A DNA stretch of 41,730 bases, from contig NZ_AOJH01000045.1 of assembly GCF_000337355.1 (NCBI RefSeq), forward strand, positions 694-42,423, read 5' to 3'. The DNA is from Halorubrum kocurii JCM 14978. Lineage in GTDB: Archaea > Halobacteriota > Halobacteria > Halobacteriales > Haloferacaceae. The translations under genes were made by a program, and so were the position numbers. The notes under the pieces are model-generated. The model saw only the letters and a program-made list of their open reading frames with translations. It ran no database searches and was not told the DNA's origin. Positions 31,941 through 41,716 of this stretch are shown here, piece by piece; the first letter of the stretch is position 1, and each line of letters starts with the position of its first letter.

Positions 31941-32594
31941 TCACGTCGGTCCGAGCAGTTCGTCGAGCCGGCTGACGCGGCGGTCGCCGAGGACGCACCG
32001 CCCGCGGTCCTCGTGGCCCACGCGCTCGACGTGGACGGCGTCGAGGCCCGCGTTCCACGCCGCGCCCACGTCGCTCTCGCCGTCGCCGGCGTAGTAGCCG
32101 CGGTCGGTCCGGGGGTCGACGCCGAGGTCCGTCATCGCCAGCTCGATGGGGTCGGGGTCGGGCTTCCACCCCGTCTCGTCGGTGCAGCAGACGACGGCGT
32201 CGAACCGGTCCTCGAGGTCGAGCCGGTCGAGCACGGGGTCGGCGAGGAACCGCTGGCAGTGGGTGACGAGCCCGGTCGGGCCGCCGGCGTCGTCGACGCG
32301 GTCGAGCAGGTGGGCGGCGTCGTCGTGGAGGTACGTCGCCTCTGCGCGGGCGAGCGGGTCCTCCTCCGCGTGGAACGCCGGCCAGAACGCGTCGGGGTCG
32401 ACTCCGAGTTCGCGGAGGGTGTCGCCGCGGGCGCCCCCGAGCCCGTGCCAGAGGACGTACGCCTCCCGGTCGGAGAAGCGGCGACCGAGCCGGTCGCCGA
32501 CGCGGTCGAAGACGCCGCGAGTGTACGACCACTCCGCGTCGACGAGGGTCCCGTCGAGGTCGAACAGGTGGAAGTCGTAGTCGGCGACGGGCAT
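31941..32594 (-). CDS. HAD-superfamily hydrolase (phosphoglycolate phosphatase-like)
   Basis: This 217-residue cytoplasmic enzyme has the HAD motifs: motif I FDLDGTLVD (Asp12 nucleophile, Asp14), motif II as GLVTH (about 112), motif III Lys in GWKPDPDPIELAM (about 145) and motif IV YYAGDGESDV. The helical cap between motifs I and II marks it as subclass I, similar to Gph and other small-molecule phosphatases. Its substrate cannot be told. ATG 32594 gives the usual short lead into motif I. It is 76 nt from the LWR-salt gene on the same strand. Confidence 0.88.
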   Translation of the reverse strand: MPVADYDFHLFDLDGTLVDAEWSYTRGVFDRVGDRLGRRFSDREAYVLWHGLGGARGDTLRELGVDPDAFWPAFHAEEDPLARAEATYLHDDAAHLLDRVDDAGGPTGLVTHCQRFLADPVLDRLDLEDRFDAVVCCTDETGWKPDPDPIELAMTDLGVDPRTDRGYYAGDGESDVGAAWNAGLDAVHVERVGHEDRGRCVLGDRRVSRLDELLGPT

Positions 32595-32670
32595 GGGCCC
32601 GCCCGTAGGCGGTCGGCCGATAAGTGCGTTGTGGGGCGGGCGCCCCGTTCGGATCGGGACAGGGCCGGTC

Positions 32671-33039
32671 TCACTCTTCCCGGACGTGGATCGACGACCC
32701 GAGGTACTTGTGCAGGACTTCGTCGACGGCGTCGGCGTTGAATCGGTCGAGGTCGTCGGCGATCGCCGAGCGCAGCGCGTCGAGGTGCTCTCGGTCGGTC
32801 CGGAGCTCCCGGAAGTCGGCGGCGACGACCTCGACGCCGAGCCGGTCGCTCGCGAGCCGCCGGAACGACGATTCGTCCCCGATCTCCGCGCGCCAGAGGC
32901 GGTCGCGGAAGAAGAGCCAGCCGTCGGTGTCGGGCTCGCTCGCGGGGACCTCCATCGTCGTCTCGAACCGGTCCGGGTCGACGACGGCGCCCTCGGGGGC
33001 GAGTCGGAACTCCACGCGGAAGACGTAGGCGGCGTCCAT
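32671..33039 (-). CDS. LWR-salt protein
   Basis: This 122-residue acidic protein is recognised as the haloarchaeal 'LWR-salt' family from the core FFRDRLWRAEIGDESSFRRL followed by the 'EVVAADFRELR' strand and the terminal HKYLGSSIHVREE. The function of the family is unknown. A minus-strand TATA box (33064-33070) lies 25-31 bp upstream of the ATG, suggesting a leaderless transcript. It diverges from the cis-prenyltransferase gene. Confidence 0.85.
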   Translation of the reverse strand: MDAAYVFRVEFRLAPEGAVVDPDRFETTMEVPASEPDTDGWLFFRDRLWRAEIGDESSFRRLASDRLGVEVVAADFRELRTDREHLDALRSAIADDLDRFNADAVDEVLHKYLGSSIHVREE

Positions 33040-33063
33040 CGGCGGGGACTCGTCCCGTCAGAG

Positions 33064-33070
33064 GATAAAA
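33064..33070 (-). promoter_or_regulatory. TATA box of LWR-salt gene, shared divergent promoter zone
   Basis: The minus strand reads TTTTATC 25-31 bp upstream of the LWR-salt ATG. The plus-strand complement GATAAAA lies 34-40 bp upstream of the cis-prenyltransferase ATG, so one AT element may serve, or compete for, both directions in this 64-bp gap. Confidence 0.45.
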
Positions 33071-33103
33071 GTACATACCCCTCGGTCGAGTCAGTTGTCA
33101 CAT

Positions 33104-34120
33104 ATGTTGGACCGCCCCCGCGACCTCATCGAGCGTGCGTACCGCCGACACCTCCACCGGGAGATCGAGGACGTGCCGACGCACGTCGCGATCATCCAAG
33201 ACGGGAATCGACGGTACGCGCGCGAGCGGGGCGACGACGCGCCCGACGGCCACCGCGCCGGCGCCGCCACCACCGAGCGCGTGCTCGACTGGTGCGCGGA
33301 CCTGGGCGTCGCGGAGCTGACGCTGTACGCCTTCTCCACCGAGAACTTCGAGCGCCCGGACGAGGAGTTAGGGCCGCTGTTCGACCTGCTTGAGGACAAG
33401 CTCCGCGACTTCGCCGACGCCGACCGCGTCCACGAGCAGGGGGTCCGCGTCCGCGCGATCGGCGACGTCGACCGGCTCCCGGAGCGCGTGCGCGACGCGG
33501 TGGCGTACGCGGAACGCCGCACCGCCGACAACGACCGGTTCACGCTGAACGTCGCGCTGGCGTACGGCGGCCGGACGGAGCTGCTTGACGCCGCGAGGGC
33601 GATCGCGCGGGACGTCGACGCCGGCGACCTCCACCCGGACGACGTCGACGTCGAGACCGTCGAGGACCGCCTGTACGACCGGCCGGTCCGGGACGTCGAT
33701 CTCATCGTCCGGACCGGCGGCGACGAGCGCACCTCGAACTTCCTGCCGTGGCACGCCAACGGCAACGAGGCGGCCGTCTACTTCTGTGCGCCGTACTGGC
33801 CGGAGTTCTCCGAGGTGGAGTTCCTCCGCGCCATCCGCACGTACCAGTCGCGCGAGGAGTCGTGGCGGCGGGCCCGGGCGGAGCGCGCGGTCGCGCTGGT
33901 CCGGGCGGTCGCCGAGGTCGAGATCGCCGAGGCGCACGCGGTCGCCGGGCGGCTCCGCGACCGGCTCCCGATCGACGCCGACGCGCTCGCCGCCGCGCTC
34001 CCCGGCGACGCGCAGCGGCGGACCGAGGCCGGAGACGACCCCGCCCCCGAGGCCGTCGCCGGGGATGCGTCCGGGAGTTCCGCCGGCGAGACGCAGGCGG
34101 AACCGGAGTCGGCGGACTAG
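33104..34120 (+). CDS. uppS: cis-prenyltransferase (undecaprenyl/polyprenyl diphosphate synthase family)
   Basis: This 338-residue enzyme adds isopentenyl units in cis to make long polyprenyl chains, in archaea the dolichol used for glycosylation. The pyrophosphate-binding DGN motif is QDGNRRYARERG (Asp33), then LTLYAFSTENFERP and the C-terminal RTGGDERTSNFLPWHANGNE and FCAPYWPEFSEVEFLRAI. Two positions differ from textbook UppS: HMDGNGR is replaced by IIQDGNRR, and RTSGEQR by RTGGDER, both seen in archaeal members. The last 60 residues are an acidic Ala/Asp/Glu tail. The ATG at 33104 is chosen from the family start. Confidence 0.92.
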   Translation: MLDRPRDLIERAYRRHLHREIEDVPTHVAIIQDGNRRYARERGDDAPDGHRAGAATTERVLDWCADLGVAELTLYAFSTENFERPDEELGPLFDLLEDKLRDFADADRVHEQGVRVRAIGDVDRLPERVRDAVAYAERRTADNDRFTLNVALAYGGRTELLDAARAIARDVDAGDLHPDDVDVETVEDRLYDRPVRDVDLIVRTGGDERTSNFLPWHANGNEAAVYFCAPYWPEFSEVEFLRAIRTYQSREESWRRARAERAVALVRAVAEVEIAEAHAVAGRLRDRLPIDADALAAALPGDAQRRTEAGDDPAPEAVAGDASGSSAGETQAEPESAD

Positions 34121-34157
34121 GAACGGGCCTGACAGAACAGAAGGCGTTTCGTCCGCG

Positions 34158-34616
34158 CTACGCGGGGTTCTTCCGGGTCAGATCGCTTCCGCAGATCGGG
34201 CACCGCTCCTTGTTCTCGTCGAAGGTGCGGTTGCAGCCGACGCATTGGAACCGCCACTCGCGCTCCTCGGAGATGCCGTCTCTGGCGATCGGCTCGACGG
34301 TGAGATCGAGCCGCTCGGCGACGTTCTGCATCGCGTAGTCGTCGGTGACCAGCGTCGCGCTCAGCTCCAGCGCGGTCGCGATAAGCCGGGCGTCGGTGTC
34401 GGACAGCTCCGCGGCGTCGCCGGAGCCGCGCGCGGCGCGCCGCACGTTGTCGAGGACCTCCGGAGCCGGGACGTGGATCGCCATGCCGGACCCCTCCATT
34501 GCGTCGAAGCGGAGCGCGCCCTCGCCGGTGAGCTCCTCGTGCACTTCGGGCACCGAGACCACGTCGTCGTCGGTGGTGTACTCGTGGATGAACGCCGATG
34601 TGTCGAGGACTTCCAT
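34158..34616 (-). CDS. nob1: ribosome maturation endonuclease Nob1
   Basis: This 152-residue protein is a PIN-domain nuclease with a C-terminal zinc ribbon. Acidic residues of the PIN site are Asp5 (VLDTSAFI), Asp73/Asp75 (LSDTDARLIATA) and Asp92/93 (LVTDDYAM); the zinc ligands are Cys125, Cys128, Cys139 and Cys142 (CVGC, CPIC). Nob1 makes the final cut at the 3' end of 16S rRNA in pre-30S particles. Its ATG overlaps the stop of the PRC-barrel gene by one base (TGATG), so the two are translationally coupled. Confidence 0.92.
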   Translation of the reverse strand: MEVLDTSAFIHEYTTDDDVVSVPEVHEELTGEGALRFDAMEGSGMAIHVPAPEVLDNVRRAARGSGDAAELSDTDARLIATALELSATLVTDDYAMQNVAERLDLTVEPIARDGISEEREWRFQCVGCNRTFDENKERCPICGSDLTRKNPA

Positions 34617-34861
34617 CAGCGGGCGACGACGATGTAGTCTTTCACCGCCTGCACGTTCGCAACCGGCACTTTCAGACGCCCCATCTCGTCGACGTCGAAG
34701 CCCGAGCGCTCCGGACTGAGGTGCTCGTGGGGGCTCACGAGGAGGTCGGAGAGCTCGCCCGACTTGAGGTCCATCGTGATGTTGTACAGGTCCCCGAGTT
34801 CGGTTCCGTCCGCGCTCATCACCGCCTTCCCGGAGAGGTTCTCCGCGAGGATGTCGACCAT
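34616..34861 (-). CDS. PRC-barrel domain protein
   Basis: This 81-residue protein is a single PRC-barrel: LSGKAVMSADGTELGDLYNI, TMDLKSGELSDLLVSP and a second half MGRLKVPVANVQAVKDYIVV. PRC-barrels include the C-terminal half of RimM, a bacterial 16S rRNA maturation factor. The coupling to nob1 hints at a ribosome-assembly role. The start at 34861 is supported by a TATA box (34886-34892) 25-31 bp upstream; the in-frame ATG at 34897 lies upstream of that box. Confidence 0.88.
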   Translation of the reverse strand: MVDILAENLSGKAVMSADGTELGDLYNITMDLKSGELSDLLVSPHEHLSPERSGFDVDEMGRLKVPVANVQAVKDYIVVAR

Positions 34862-34885
34862 GTGCGCACGGTCCCGGGCAACGGT

Positions 34886-34892
34886 CTTAAAC
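34886..34892 (-). promoter_or_regulatory. TATA box of PRC-barrel/nob1 operon
   Basis: The minus strand reads GTTTAAG 25-31 bp upstream of ATG 34861, consistent with a leaderless transcript and with the chosen start. Confidence 0.55.
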
Positions 34893-35033
34893 TCCACGGG
34901 GGCGTCCGACGGACGACGGACGCGCCGTTCAGCGGGCCCCGCTTCCGTCGCGGTCCGGACGGGCGCATTTTGAAAGGCTTAACTGACGTCCGGGCCGAAC
35001 GGTAGACAACCGACCTTTTCGGGGCGATCACTG

Positions 35034-36827
<1,794 letters not shown>

Positions 36828-36839
36828 GGCGGTCCGCCG

Positions 36840-36974
36840 TCACAGCGTCTTTTCGCAGCTCGGACACTCGGGACCGCGGTCGCCGGTGACCGGCTCGACC
36901 GCGATCCGACAGTTCTCGCACCACCGGCGTCCGCCGCCCTCGTCGCCGGGCACGTCGTGTGTCACGCCACTCAC
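36840..36974 (-). CDS. zinc-ribbon microprotein coupled to an NAD(P)-binding gene
   Basis: This 44-residue protein starts at GTG 36974, whose GTGA overlaps the stop of the upstream gene. The sequence has two Cys pairs, WCENCRIAVEP and CPSCEKTL, forming a four-Cys zinc ribbon typical of haloarchaeal microproteins. It converges with infB (12-nt gap). The overlap and zinc ligands support it even though it is very short. The function is unknown. Confidence 0.7.
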   Translation of the reverse strand: MSGVTHDVPGDEGGGRRWCENCRIAVEPVTGDRGPECPSCEKTL

Positions 36975-37669
36975 CGCGGCAGCGTCCAGTTCACGTCGAC
37001 GCCGCGGTCCGGGAACGGCGGCGTGGAGACGACTTCGAACGTCCGATTCGCCGCGCCCTCGGTCGTCGGCGCCGCGGTCATGAGCCACGCCACGTCGGCC
37101 CGCGAGACGCTCCCCCACAGCTTCTCGCCCGGCTCGGCCGTCGTGACGAGCCCCGTCCGTCGACCGTTCGTCAGGACCCCCGGGCGGAGGATCGTGTGAC
37201 GGATCGGCGCGTCGCGGATCGCGGCCTCCGCCTCCCCCTTGGCCTCTTGGAGCGGACCGATGAACGCGTCGAAGGCCGACGCGAGCGGGCTCGCCGGCTC
37301 GGGGCCGACGCCGATCGCCGACTCCATCACGAACGCGTCCACGCCGGCCTCGACCGCCGCCTCCAGCAGCGCGCGGTTCCCCGCCCCGTCGACGAACGGC
37401 GGCCCGGTTCTGACGGCCGATCGGGCGCTCCCAACGGCGCTTATCACCGCGTCCACGCCGTCCACGGCGGCGCCGAGGTCAGTCGGATCGAGGAGGTCGT
37501 CTACCACGACCTCGTCGGCCCCCGCCGCGCGGAGGTCGGCGGTGGCCCCCGGCGACCGGGTGAGCGCGCGAACGGTGTCTACCCGCGGCCCGGCTCGCCG
37601 GAGCGCCTCTTTGCCCGTTCCGCCGGTGGCGCCCGCGACGAGGACCGCGTCGATGTCGGTCGGTGTCAT
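36971..37669 (-). CDS. NAD(P)-binding SDR-like protein (NmrA/atypical SDR)
   Basis: This 232-residue Rossmann-fold protein starts with AVLVAGATGGTGKEAL (dinucleotide-binding GxxGxxG). It continues with VRALTRSPGATADLRAAGAD, DEVVVDDLLDPTDL, DAVISAVGS and HTILRPGVLTNG, the layout of atypical short-chain dehydrogenases of the NmrA/'NAD(P)H-binding' group. These lack the classical YxxxK pair and may be redox sensors or enzymes. ATG 37669 precedes the first strand closely; a GTG 15 codons upstream is less likely. It is coupled to the zinc-ribbon microprotein by a GTGA overlap. Confidence 0.82.
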   Translation of the reverse strand: MTPTDIDAVLVAGATGGTGKEALRRAGPRVDTVRALTRSPGATADLRAAGADEVVVDDLLDPTDLGAAVDGVDAVISAVGSARSAVRTGPPFVDGAGNRALLEAAVEAGVDAFVMESAIGVGPEPASPLASAFDAFIGPLQEAKGEAEAAIRDAPIRHTILRPGVLTNGRRTGLVTTAEPGEKLWGSVSRADVAWLMTAAPTTEGAANRTFEVVSTPPFPDRGVDVNWTLPR

Positions 37670-37960
37670 GTCAGACCATCGGCGTCGTAGCGCAAAGAGC
37701 CTCTGGGTCGCCACCGCACGATGCGGGCCGCCGGAGTGCGCTCCGACGAAGCGAACGGGGTTATGAAAAGGCGCCTTGCGGCGCGGACGGAACAGCGGCG
37801 GCTTTCAGCCCGCACCGCCCGAGACCGTCAGCCTGAGAGCGTCAGCCTGAGCTCCACTGCCCGGAGGTCGGCGGCGAACGCGGGGTGGTGCTCGGCCGCG
37901 CGCCGACGGACTGGCCGCGCTCCTTCTCGCCGCGATCGGCGCGAGGTCGCCGCGACTCCC
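37670..37960. other. intergenic region without a recognisable gene
   Basis: This 291-bp gap lies between the SDR-like gene's start and the ModE-like gene's stop. It contains a 14-bp tandem direct repeat (CGTCAGCCTGAGAG/CT, 37826-37853) and a small GC hairpin (GCGCC-ttgc-GGCGC). Open frames here lack family similarity. Confidence 0.4.
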
Positions 37961-38722
37961 CTACTCGCGCCCCGACGTCGTCGACTGACTGACGACCCGC
38001 GTCGCGGTCGCCTTCCAGCGGATCGCCACCGCGTCGCCCGCGTCCAGATCCAACCGCGCCGCGCTCTCGCCCGTGATCAGCACCCGAAACGCCACTCCGT
38101 CAGCCCCGCCCACCGCGACCCGTACCGTCGAAACGGTCTCGCCGGCCTCGATCCCGACCACCTCGCCGCGGAGCCGGTTCCGGGCGCTCGTGGAATCCGG
38201 GTCGACTCGCTCCCCGCCTTTATAAATCGTCACCGCGTCGGCGCCGATTCGCACCTGCACCGCGTCTCCGACCGCCGCGCCCTCGGGGTCGTCCGCCGTG
38301 CCGTCCACCCCGCCGTGCAGACCGCGCACCCGTCCGACCGCGGTGTCGACGTCGGCCAGCTCGCCGTCGACGCTCGCGACGGTCCCGTCGAGCACCGTCT
38401 CGGGGACGCTCGCGGTCGCGGCGAGCACGGCCTGGAGCCGGTCGTACCGGTCGAGGAGGGTGCGACCGCCCGACGAGAGCCGACTCCCGCCGCCCCCCGA
38501 CCCGCCGCGTCGGCGCTCGACGAGTGTCCCGAACGCCGTCTCCAACGCCTCGATCCGCGAGAGGGCGCGGGCGCGGGAGCGACCCAACTCCGCGGCCGCG
38601 CCCGCCACCGACCCCGCCTCGTGGACCGCCCGCAGAAGCGCGGCGTCGCGGCCGTCGAACTCGACGCCGTCCTCGATGAGCGCGGCTCGCCCGCGCCCCG
38701 CGGCGCCGCCGGTCTCGTCCAT
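37961..38722 (-). CDS. ModE-like molybdate/tungstate-responsive regulator (HTH + TOBE)
   Basis: This 253-residue protein has an N-terminal LysR/ModE-type winged helix (about 16-90; DAALLRAVHEAGSVAGAAAE, then GRSRARALSRIEALE) with an interrupting Gly-rich loop (RRGGSGGGGSRL). A helical spacer follows, then C-terminal TOBE domains. The TOBE molybdate-binding signature SARNRLRGEV is clear, followed by VRVAVGGADGVAFRVLITGE. It faces the tungstate/molybdate transporter genes across a 283-bp gap and is expected to control them according to oxyanion level. ATG 38722 is preferred; upstream frame to 38929 is non-family sequence. Confidence 0.85.
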   Translation of the reverse strand: MDETGGAAGRGRAALIEDGVEFDGRDAALLRAVHEAGSVAGAAAELGRSRARALSRIEALETAFGTLVERRRGGSGGGGSRLSSGGRTLLDRYDRLQAVLAATASVPETVLDGTVASVDGELADVDTAVGRVRGLHGGVDGTADDPEGAAVGDAVQVRIGADAVTIYKGGERVDPDSTSARNRLRGEVVGIEAGETVSTVRVAVGGADGVAFRVLITGESAARLDLDAGDAVAIRWKATATRVVSQSTTSGRE

Positions 38723-38823
38723 ACCCCGACGGTCGCCCCGCGAGGTGTTGGCGTTTTCCCTCCACACGCGGTCGTCCGGTACCGCCGGGGACCGCGCACG
38801 AAGCCGCTTCGGCGACGTAACCG

Positions 38824-38833
38824 GTTCCGGAAC
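38824..38833. promoter_or_regulatory. dyad in the ModE/tup divergent gap
   Basis: GTTCCGGAAC is a perfect 10-bp palindrome that overlaps AACCGGTT (38819-38826). The AACCGGTT core recurs at 38946-38953 beside the transporter promoter, so both may be bound by the same regulator. Confidence 0.35.
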
Positions 38834-38944
38834 GTAACCGCCCCCGGACGTAGTCGGGCTCAGAGCGGGGCCGGCCGGCCAAGCGGATCCATCGCCGTCA
38901 TCGCTTCCTCCGGACGCTCCCCACCACACGGTCCCGCGAACGCA

Positions 38945-38980
38945 TAACCGGTTCTGGTTACCCCGCGACAGAAGCTATAT
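38945..38980 (+). promoter_or_regulatory. inverted repeat and TATA box of the tungstate transporter operon
   Basis: TAACC-ggttct-GGTTA (38945-38960) is an inverted repeat just upstream of a TATA box (CTATAT, 38975-38980). The box lies 26-31 bp before ATG 39006, fitting a leaderless transcript. A regulator binding the dyad would contact the BRE/TATA edge. The ModE-like protein encoded divergently is the natural candidate. Confidence 0.5.
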
Positions 38981-39005
38981 CCGGTATCGCTCCGTCGGTG
39001 TATCT

Positions 39006-39962
39006 ATGTCGATACATCGACGCCGGCTTCTTGCCGCGCTCGGTGCTGGCGCCGCCGCGGGCACCGCCGGTTGCGCACAGCTCGTCGGTGGGGGCGGCGG
39101 GAGCACCGGCGGCGGGAGCGCCGATGGCGACGGCCCCTCGGTCGCCGGCCAGACGCTGACGCTCACGACGACCACGAGCACGTACGACACCGGACTGCTC
39201 GACGAGATCCACGTCGACTTCGAGGAGATGTACGGCGTCACCGTCGACGCCGTGGCGAAGGGGACCGGCGCGGCCCTGGAGTCGGCCCGGAACGGGAACT
39301 CGGACGTGGTGATGGTTCACGCCCGCGGGCTCGAAGACGAGTTCCTGCGTAACGGATACGGCACCAACCGTCGGGACCTGATGTTCAACGACTTCGTGAT
39401 CGTCGGGCCCGAGAGCGACCCGGCGGGGATTCAGGAGGTGAGTTCGGCGACCGAGGCGCTCACGACGATCGCCGCTGCGCAGGCAGAGTTCGTTTCTCGC
39501 GGCGACAACTCCGGCACGCACACCAAGGAGCTGAACCTCTGGGCGGCCGCGGGCACCGAGCCCGGCGGCGACTGGTACCAGGAGACCGGCTCCGGCATGG
39601 GCGAGGCGCTGAACATCGCGACCCAGCAGGGCGCCTACACGCTCGCGGACCGCGGCACGTTCATCTCCCAGCGCTCGACGATCGACCTCGCGATCCTCGT
39701 ACAGGGCCCCATCGAGGACGGGCCGGAGATCCTCTCGAACCCCTACGGGATCATGGCCGTCAACCCCGGCGTCCACGACGACGTCAACTACGACCTCGCG
39801 ATGGCGTACATCGGGTGGATCACGAGCCCCGGGACCCAGGACGCGATCGCCGACTACCAGACGAACGGCGAACAGCTGTTCTTCCCCGAGGCCGTCTCCG
39901 AGGACCCCGACTTCCAGCAGTACGTTCCGGAAGGTTGGAGTGGCGACTCGGCCGACGAGTGA
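39006..39962 (+). CDS. tupA: tungstate/molybdate ABC transporter substrate-binding lipoprotein (TupA-like)
   Basis: This 318-residue protein has a twin-Arg lipoprotein signal ([20 protein letters not shown], lipobox Cys23) followed by a Gly/Ser linker. The mature part starts [19 protein letters not shown], which carries the T-T-S oxyanion-binding segment of TupA. The later [16 protein letters not shown] region forms the second half of the site and is typical of tungstate-binding TupA rather than ModA. It captures tungstate (or molybdate) outside the cell for the permease and ATPase that follow. A leaderless promoter is at 38975-38980. Confidence 0.9.
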   Translation: MSIHRRRLLAALGAGAAAGTAGCAQLVGGGGGSTGGGSADGDGPSVAGQTLTLTTTTSTYDTGLLDEIHVDFEEMYGVTVDAVAKGTGAALESARNGNSDVVMVHARGLEDEFLRNGYGTNRRDLMFNDFVIVGPESDPAGIQEVSSATEALTTIAAAQAEFVSRGDNSGTHTKELNLWAAAGTEPGGDWYQETGSGMGEALNIATQQGAYTLADRGTFISQRSTIDLAILVQGPIEDGPEILSNPYGIMAVNPGVHDDVNYDLAMAYIGWITSPGTQDAIADYQTNGEQLFFPEAVSEDPDFQQYVPEGWSGDSADE

Positions 39963-40681
39963 GCGTGCCGATCGAACCAGTCGTCGGCCTGCTCTCCGGG
40001 GTCTTCGACCTCCCGTTCAGGGACGGCTACGTCTGGAGCGTCATCTACGTCTCGCTGTACGTGAGCCTCACCGCCGTGGCACTGAGCACGCTGTTCAGCG
40101 TCCCGGTGGCCGTTCTGATCGGGTTCGCCGACTTCCCGGGCAAGCGGTTCGCCAAGTCGGTCATCAACACCGGGATGGGCTTTCCGAGCGTGGTCGTCGG
40201 GCTCGTCGTCCTCTTCGCGGTCTCGAACCGGGGGCCGCTCGGACCGCTCGACCTCGTCTTCACGAGGGAGGCGATGATCATGTCCCAGTTCGTGCTGGCG
40301 ACGCCGCCGATCACGGCGATCACCCTCGCGTCCGTCTCGGGGGTGGACGACGGGGTTCGCGACGCCGCGCGCGCGCTCGGCGGCACGCGCATCGACGCGG
40401 CGCTCGTGGTCCTGAAGGAGGCGCGGTACGGGATCGCCACCGCGGTCCTGGCCGGCTTCGGCCGCGCAGTCAGCGAGGTCGGGTCCGTGCTCATCGTCGG
40501 CGGGAACATCACGAGCGCCGACGGCATCTCGAAGACGCGGACGTTGACCACCGCCATCCAGCTCGAGGCCCGTCAGGGACAGTACGAGACGGCGCTCGTG
40601 CTCGGCGCGATCCTCGTCGCGCTCGTGTTGACCGTCAACGCCGTGGTCGTTCACTTCGGACACGGAGGGGTGAACCGCTGA
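39959..40681 (+). CDS. tupB: tungstate ABC transporter permease (TupB-like)
   Basis: This permease of about 240 residues has the MetI-type fold with some six hydrophobic helices. The cytoplasmic coupling segment is [20 protein letters not shown] followed by [24 protein letters not shown]. The [20 protein letters not shown] stretch is characteristic of TupB/WtpB. GTG 39959 overlaps the upstream stop (GTGA), as in other pairs here; GTG 39965 is an alternative. Its stop overlaps the next start by one base. Confidence 0.9.
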   Translation: MSVPIEPVVGLLSGVFDLPFRDGYVWSVIYVSLYVSLTAVALSTLFSVPVAVLIGFADFPGKRFAKSVINTGMGFPSVVVGLVVLFAVSNRGPLGPLDLVFTREAMIMSQFVLATPPITAITLASVSGVDDGVRDAARALGGTRIDAALVVLKEARYGIATAVLAGFGRAVSEVGSVLIVGGNITSADGISKTRTLTTAIQLEARQGQYETALVLGAILVALVLTVNAVVVHFGHGGVNR

Positions 40682-41433
40682 TGCTCCGGGCGACCGACGT
40701 CTCGCAGTCGTTCGGCGACGAACAGGTGTTCCGGGACCTCTCCGTCGCGGTCGACGGCGGCGAGGTCCTCGGCGTCATCGGCCCCTCGGGCGTCGGCAAG
40801 ACGACGCTGCTCCGGACGCTCGCGCTCTCGCTCGAACCGGACGCGGGGACCGTCGCGCTCGGCGACACCGACGCGTGGGCCGCCGAGGAGGCCGCCCGGC
40901 TCGCCCTGCGTCGGCGGGTCGGGATGGTGTTCCAGGAGGCCAGCCTCTTCGACGCGTCCGTGGCCCGCAACGTCGAATACGGGCTCCGGGTGCGGAGCTC
41001 GTGGCCCGACCGGATCGCGGCGGCCCTGGGGCTCGCCGACAGGCCCGACGCGGTTCGCGAGTCGCTGGACGTCGTCGGACTGACGGACAAGGCGAGCGAG
41101 CACGCCGCCTCGCTCTCGGGCGGGGAGGCCCAGCGGGTGTCGTTCGCCCGCGCGCTGGCGTACGATCCCGACGCGCTGCTGCTCGACGAGCCCACGTCGG
41201 ACCTCGACCCGCGGAACACGGCCGTCATCGAGGCGGCCATCGAGGAGGCTCGGGCCCGCGGCATCGGCGTCGTCGTGGCGACCCATGACATGCACCAGGC
41301 CGAGCGCGTCGCGGACCGCGTCGCGGTGCTGCTCGACGACGGCGTCACCGAGGTCGGGCCGACGGAACGGATCTTCGAGGACCCCGCCGACGAGCGCACC
41401 CGGAAGTTCATCTCGGGCGAGCTGGTGTACTGA
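40681..41433 (+). CDS. tupC: tungstate ABC transporter ATP-binding protein (TupC-like)
   Basis: This 250-residue ABC ATPase has Walker A GPSGVGKTT (34-42), a Q-loop (VGMVFQEASLF), signature LSGGEAQRVSFARAL (about 145), Walker B ALLLDEPTSDLD and an H-loop His in VVATHDMHQAERVADR. It powers the TupAB importer. It overlaps the permease stop by one base (TGATG). The length is short, without the C-terminal TOBE domain of ModC, which fits the TupC type; the TOBE sensing function is provided by the separate regulator. Confidence 0.92.
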   Translation: MLRATDVSQSFGDEQVFRDLSVAVDGGEVLGVIGPSGVGKTTLLRTLALSLEPDAGTVALGDTDAWAAEEAARLALRRRVGMVFQEASLFDASVARNVEYGLRVRSSWPDRIAAALGLADRPDAVRESLDVVGLTDKASEHAASLSGGEAQRVSFARALAYDPDALLLDEPTSDLDPRNTAVIEAAIEEARARGIGVVVATHDMHQAERVADRVAVLLDDGVTEVGPTERIFEDPADERTRKFISGELVY

Positions 41434-41473
41434 CGCGTACTTAGCGTCGGTGAACTACTGTGGTGGTGTGGAT

Positions 41474-41612
41474 GCTTATAAATCGAATTGCGCTGTTGCT
41501 GTCGGCTGTTTATACGTCGTCGACGGCTCTGTGGTGACGACCTCTGAAGCCCCAGCCGCTCGCTTATAAATGGTTGTTGACGGCGGATCGACGGTGAACA
41601 CTTCCAAAGCCC
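41474..41612. repeat. dispersed TATA-rich intergenic repeat (copy C), two imperfect units
   Basis: After tupC the sequence carries TATA-like runs at 41476-41482, 41510-41514 and 41564-41570, and twice the motif 'AAGCCCCAGCCG' (41547-41558 and 41607-41618). The first part matches 27163-27237 in order and spacing (TTATAA, TTGCGC, GTCG, TTTATA, CGACGGC, AAGCCC). The second unit (41561-41612) repeats the TTATAAA ... GACGGC ... AAAGCCCCAGCC order. No gene is apparent in 41434-41730. Confidence 0.65.
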
Positions 41613-41716
41613 CAGCCGTGAGGACGGCGCACGCTCGTTGTGCTCCTCACTCACTCGCTCACTTCGTTCGCTCCTTCGTTGCGGTGCTTACGTCGCCTGC
41701 GCCGTCCTCACGGCTG
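41613..41716. repeat. 104-bp element bounded by a 19-bp perfect inverted repeat
   Basis: CAGCCGTGAGGACGGCGCA (41613-41631) and its exact reverse complement (41698-41716) enclose 66 bp. The enclosed part is made of alternating CTCACTCGCTC/CTTCGTTCGCTC-type sequence. The outer flanks CAAAG (41605-41609) and CTTTG (41720-41724) are also complementary. I recall similar elements as multi-copy in Halorubrum chromosomes. It may be a MITE-like or structural repeat; it continues the copy C repeat and runs to the window edge. Confidence 0.75.
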
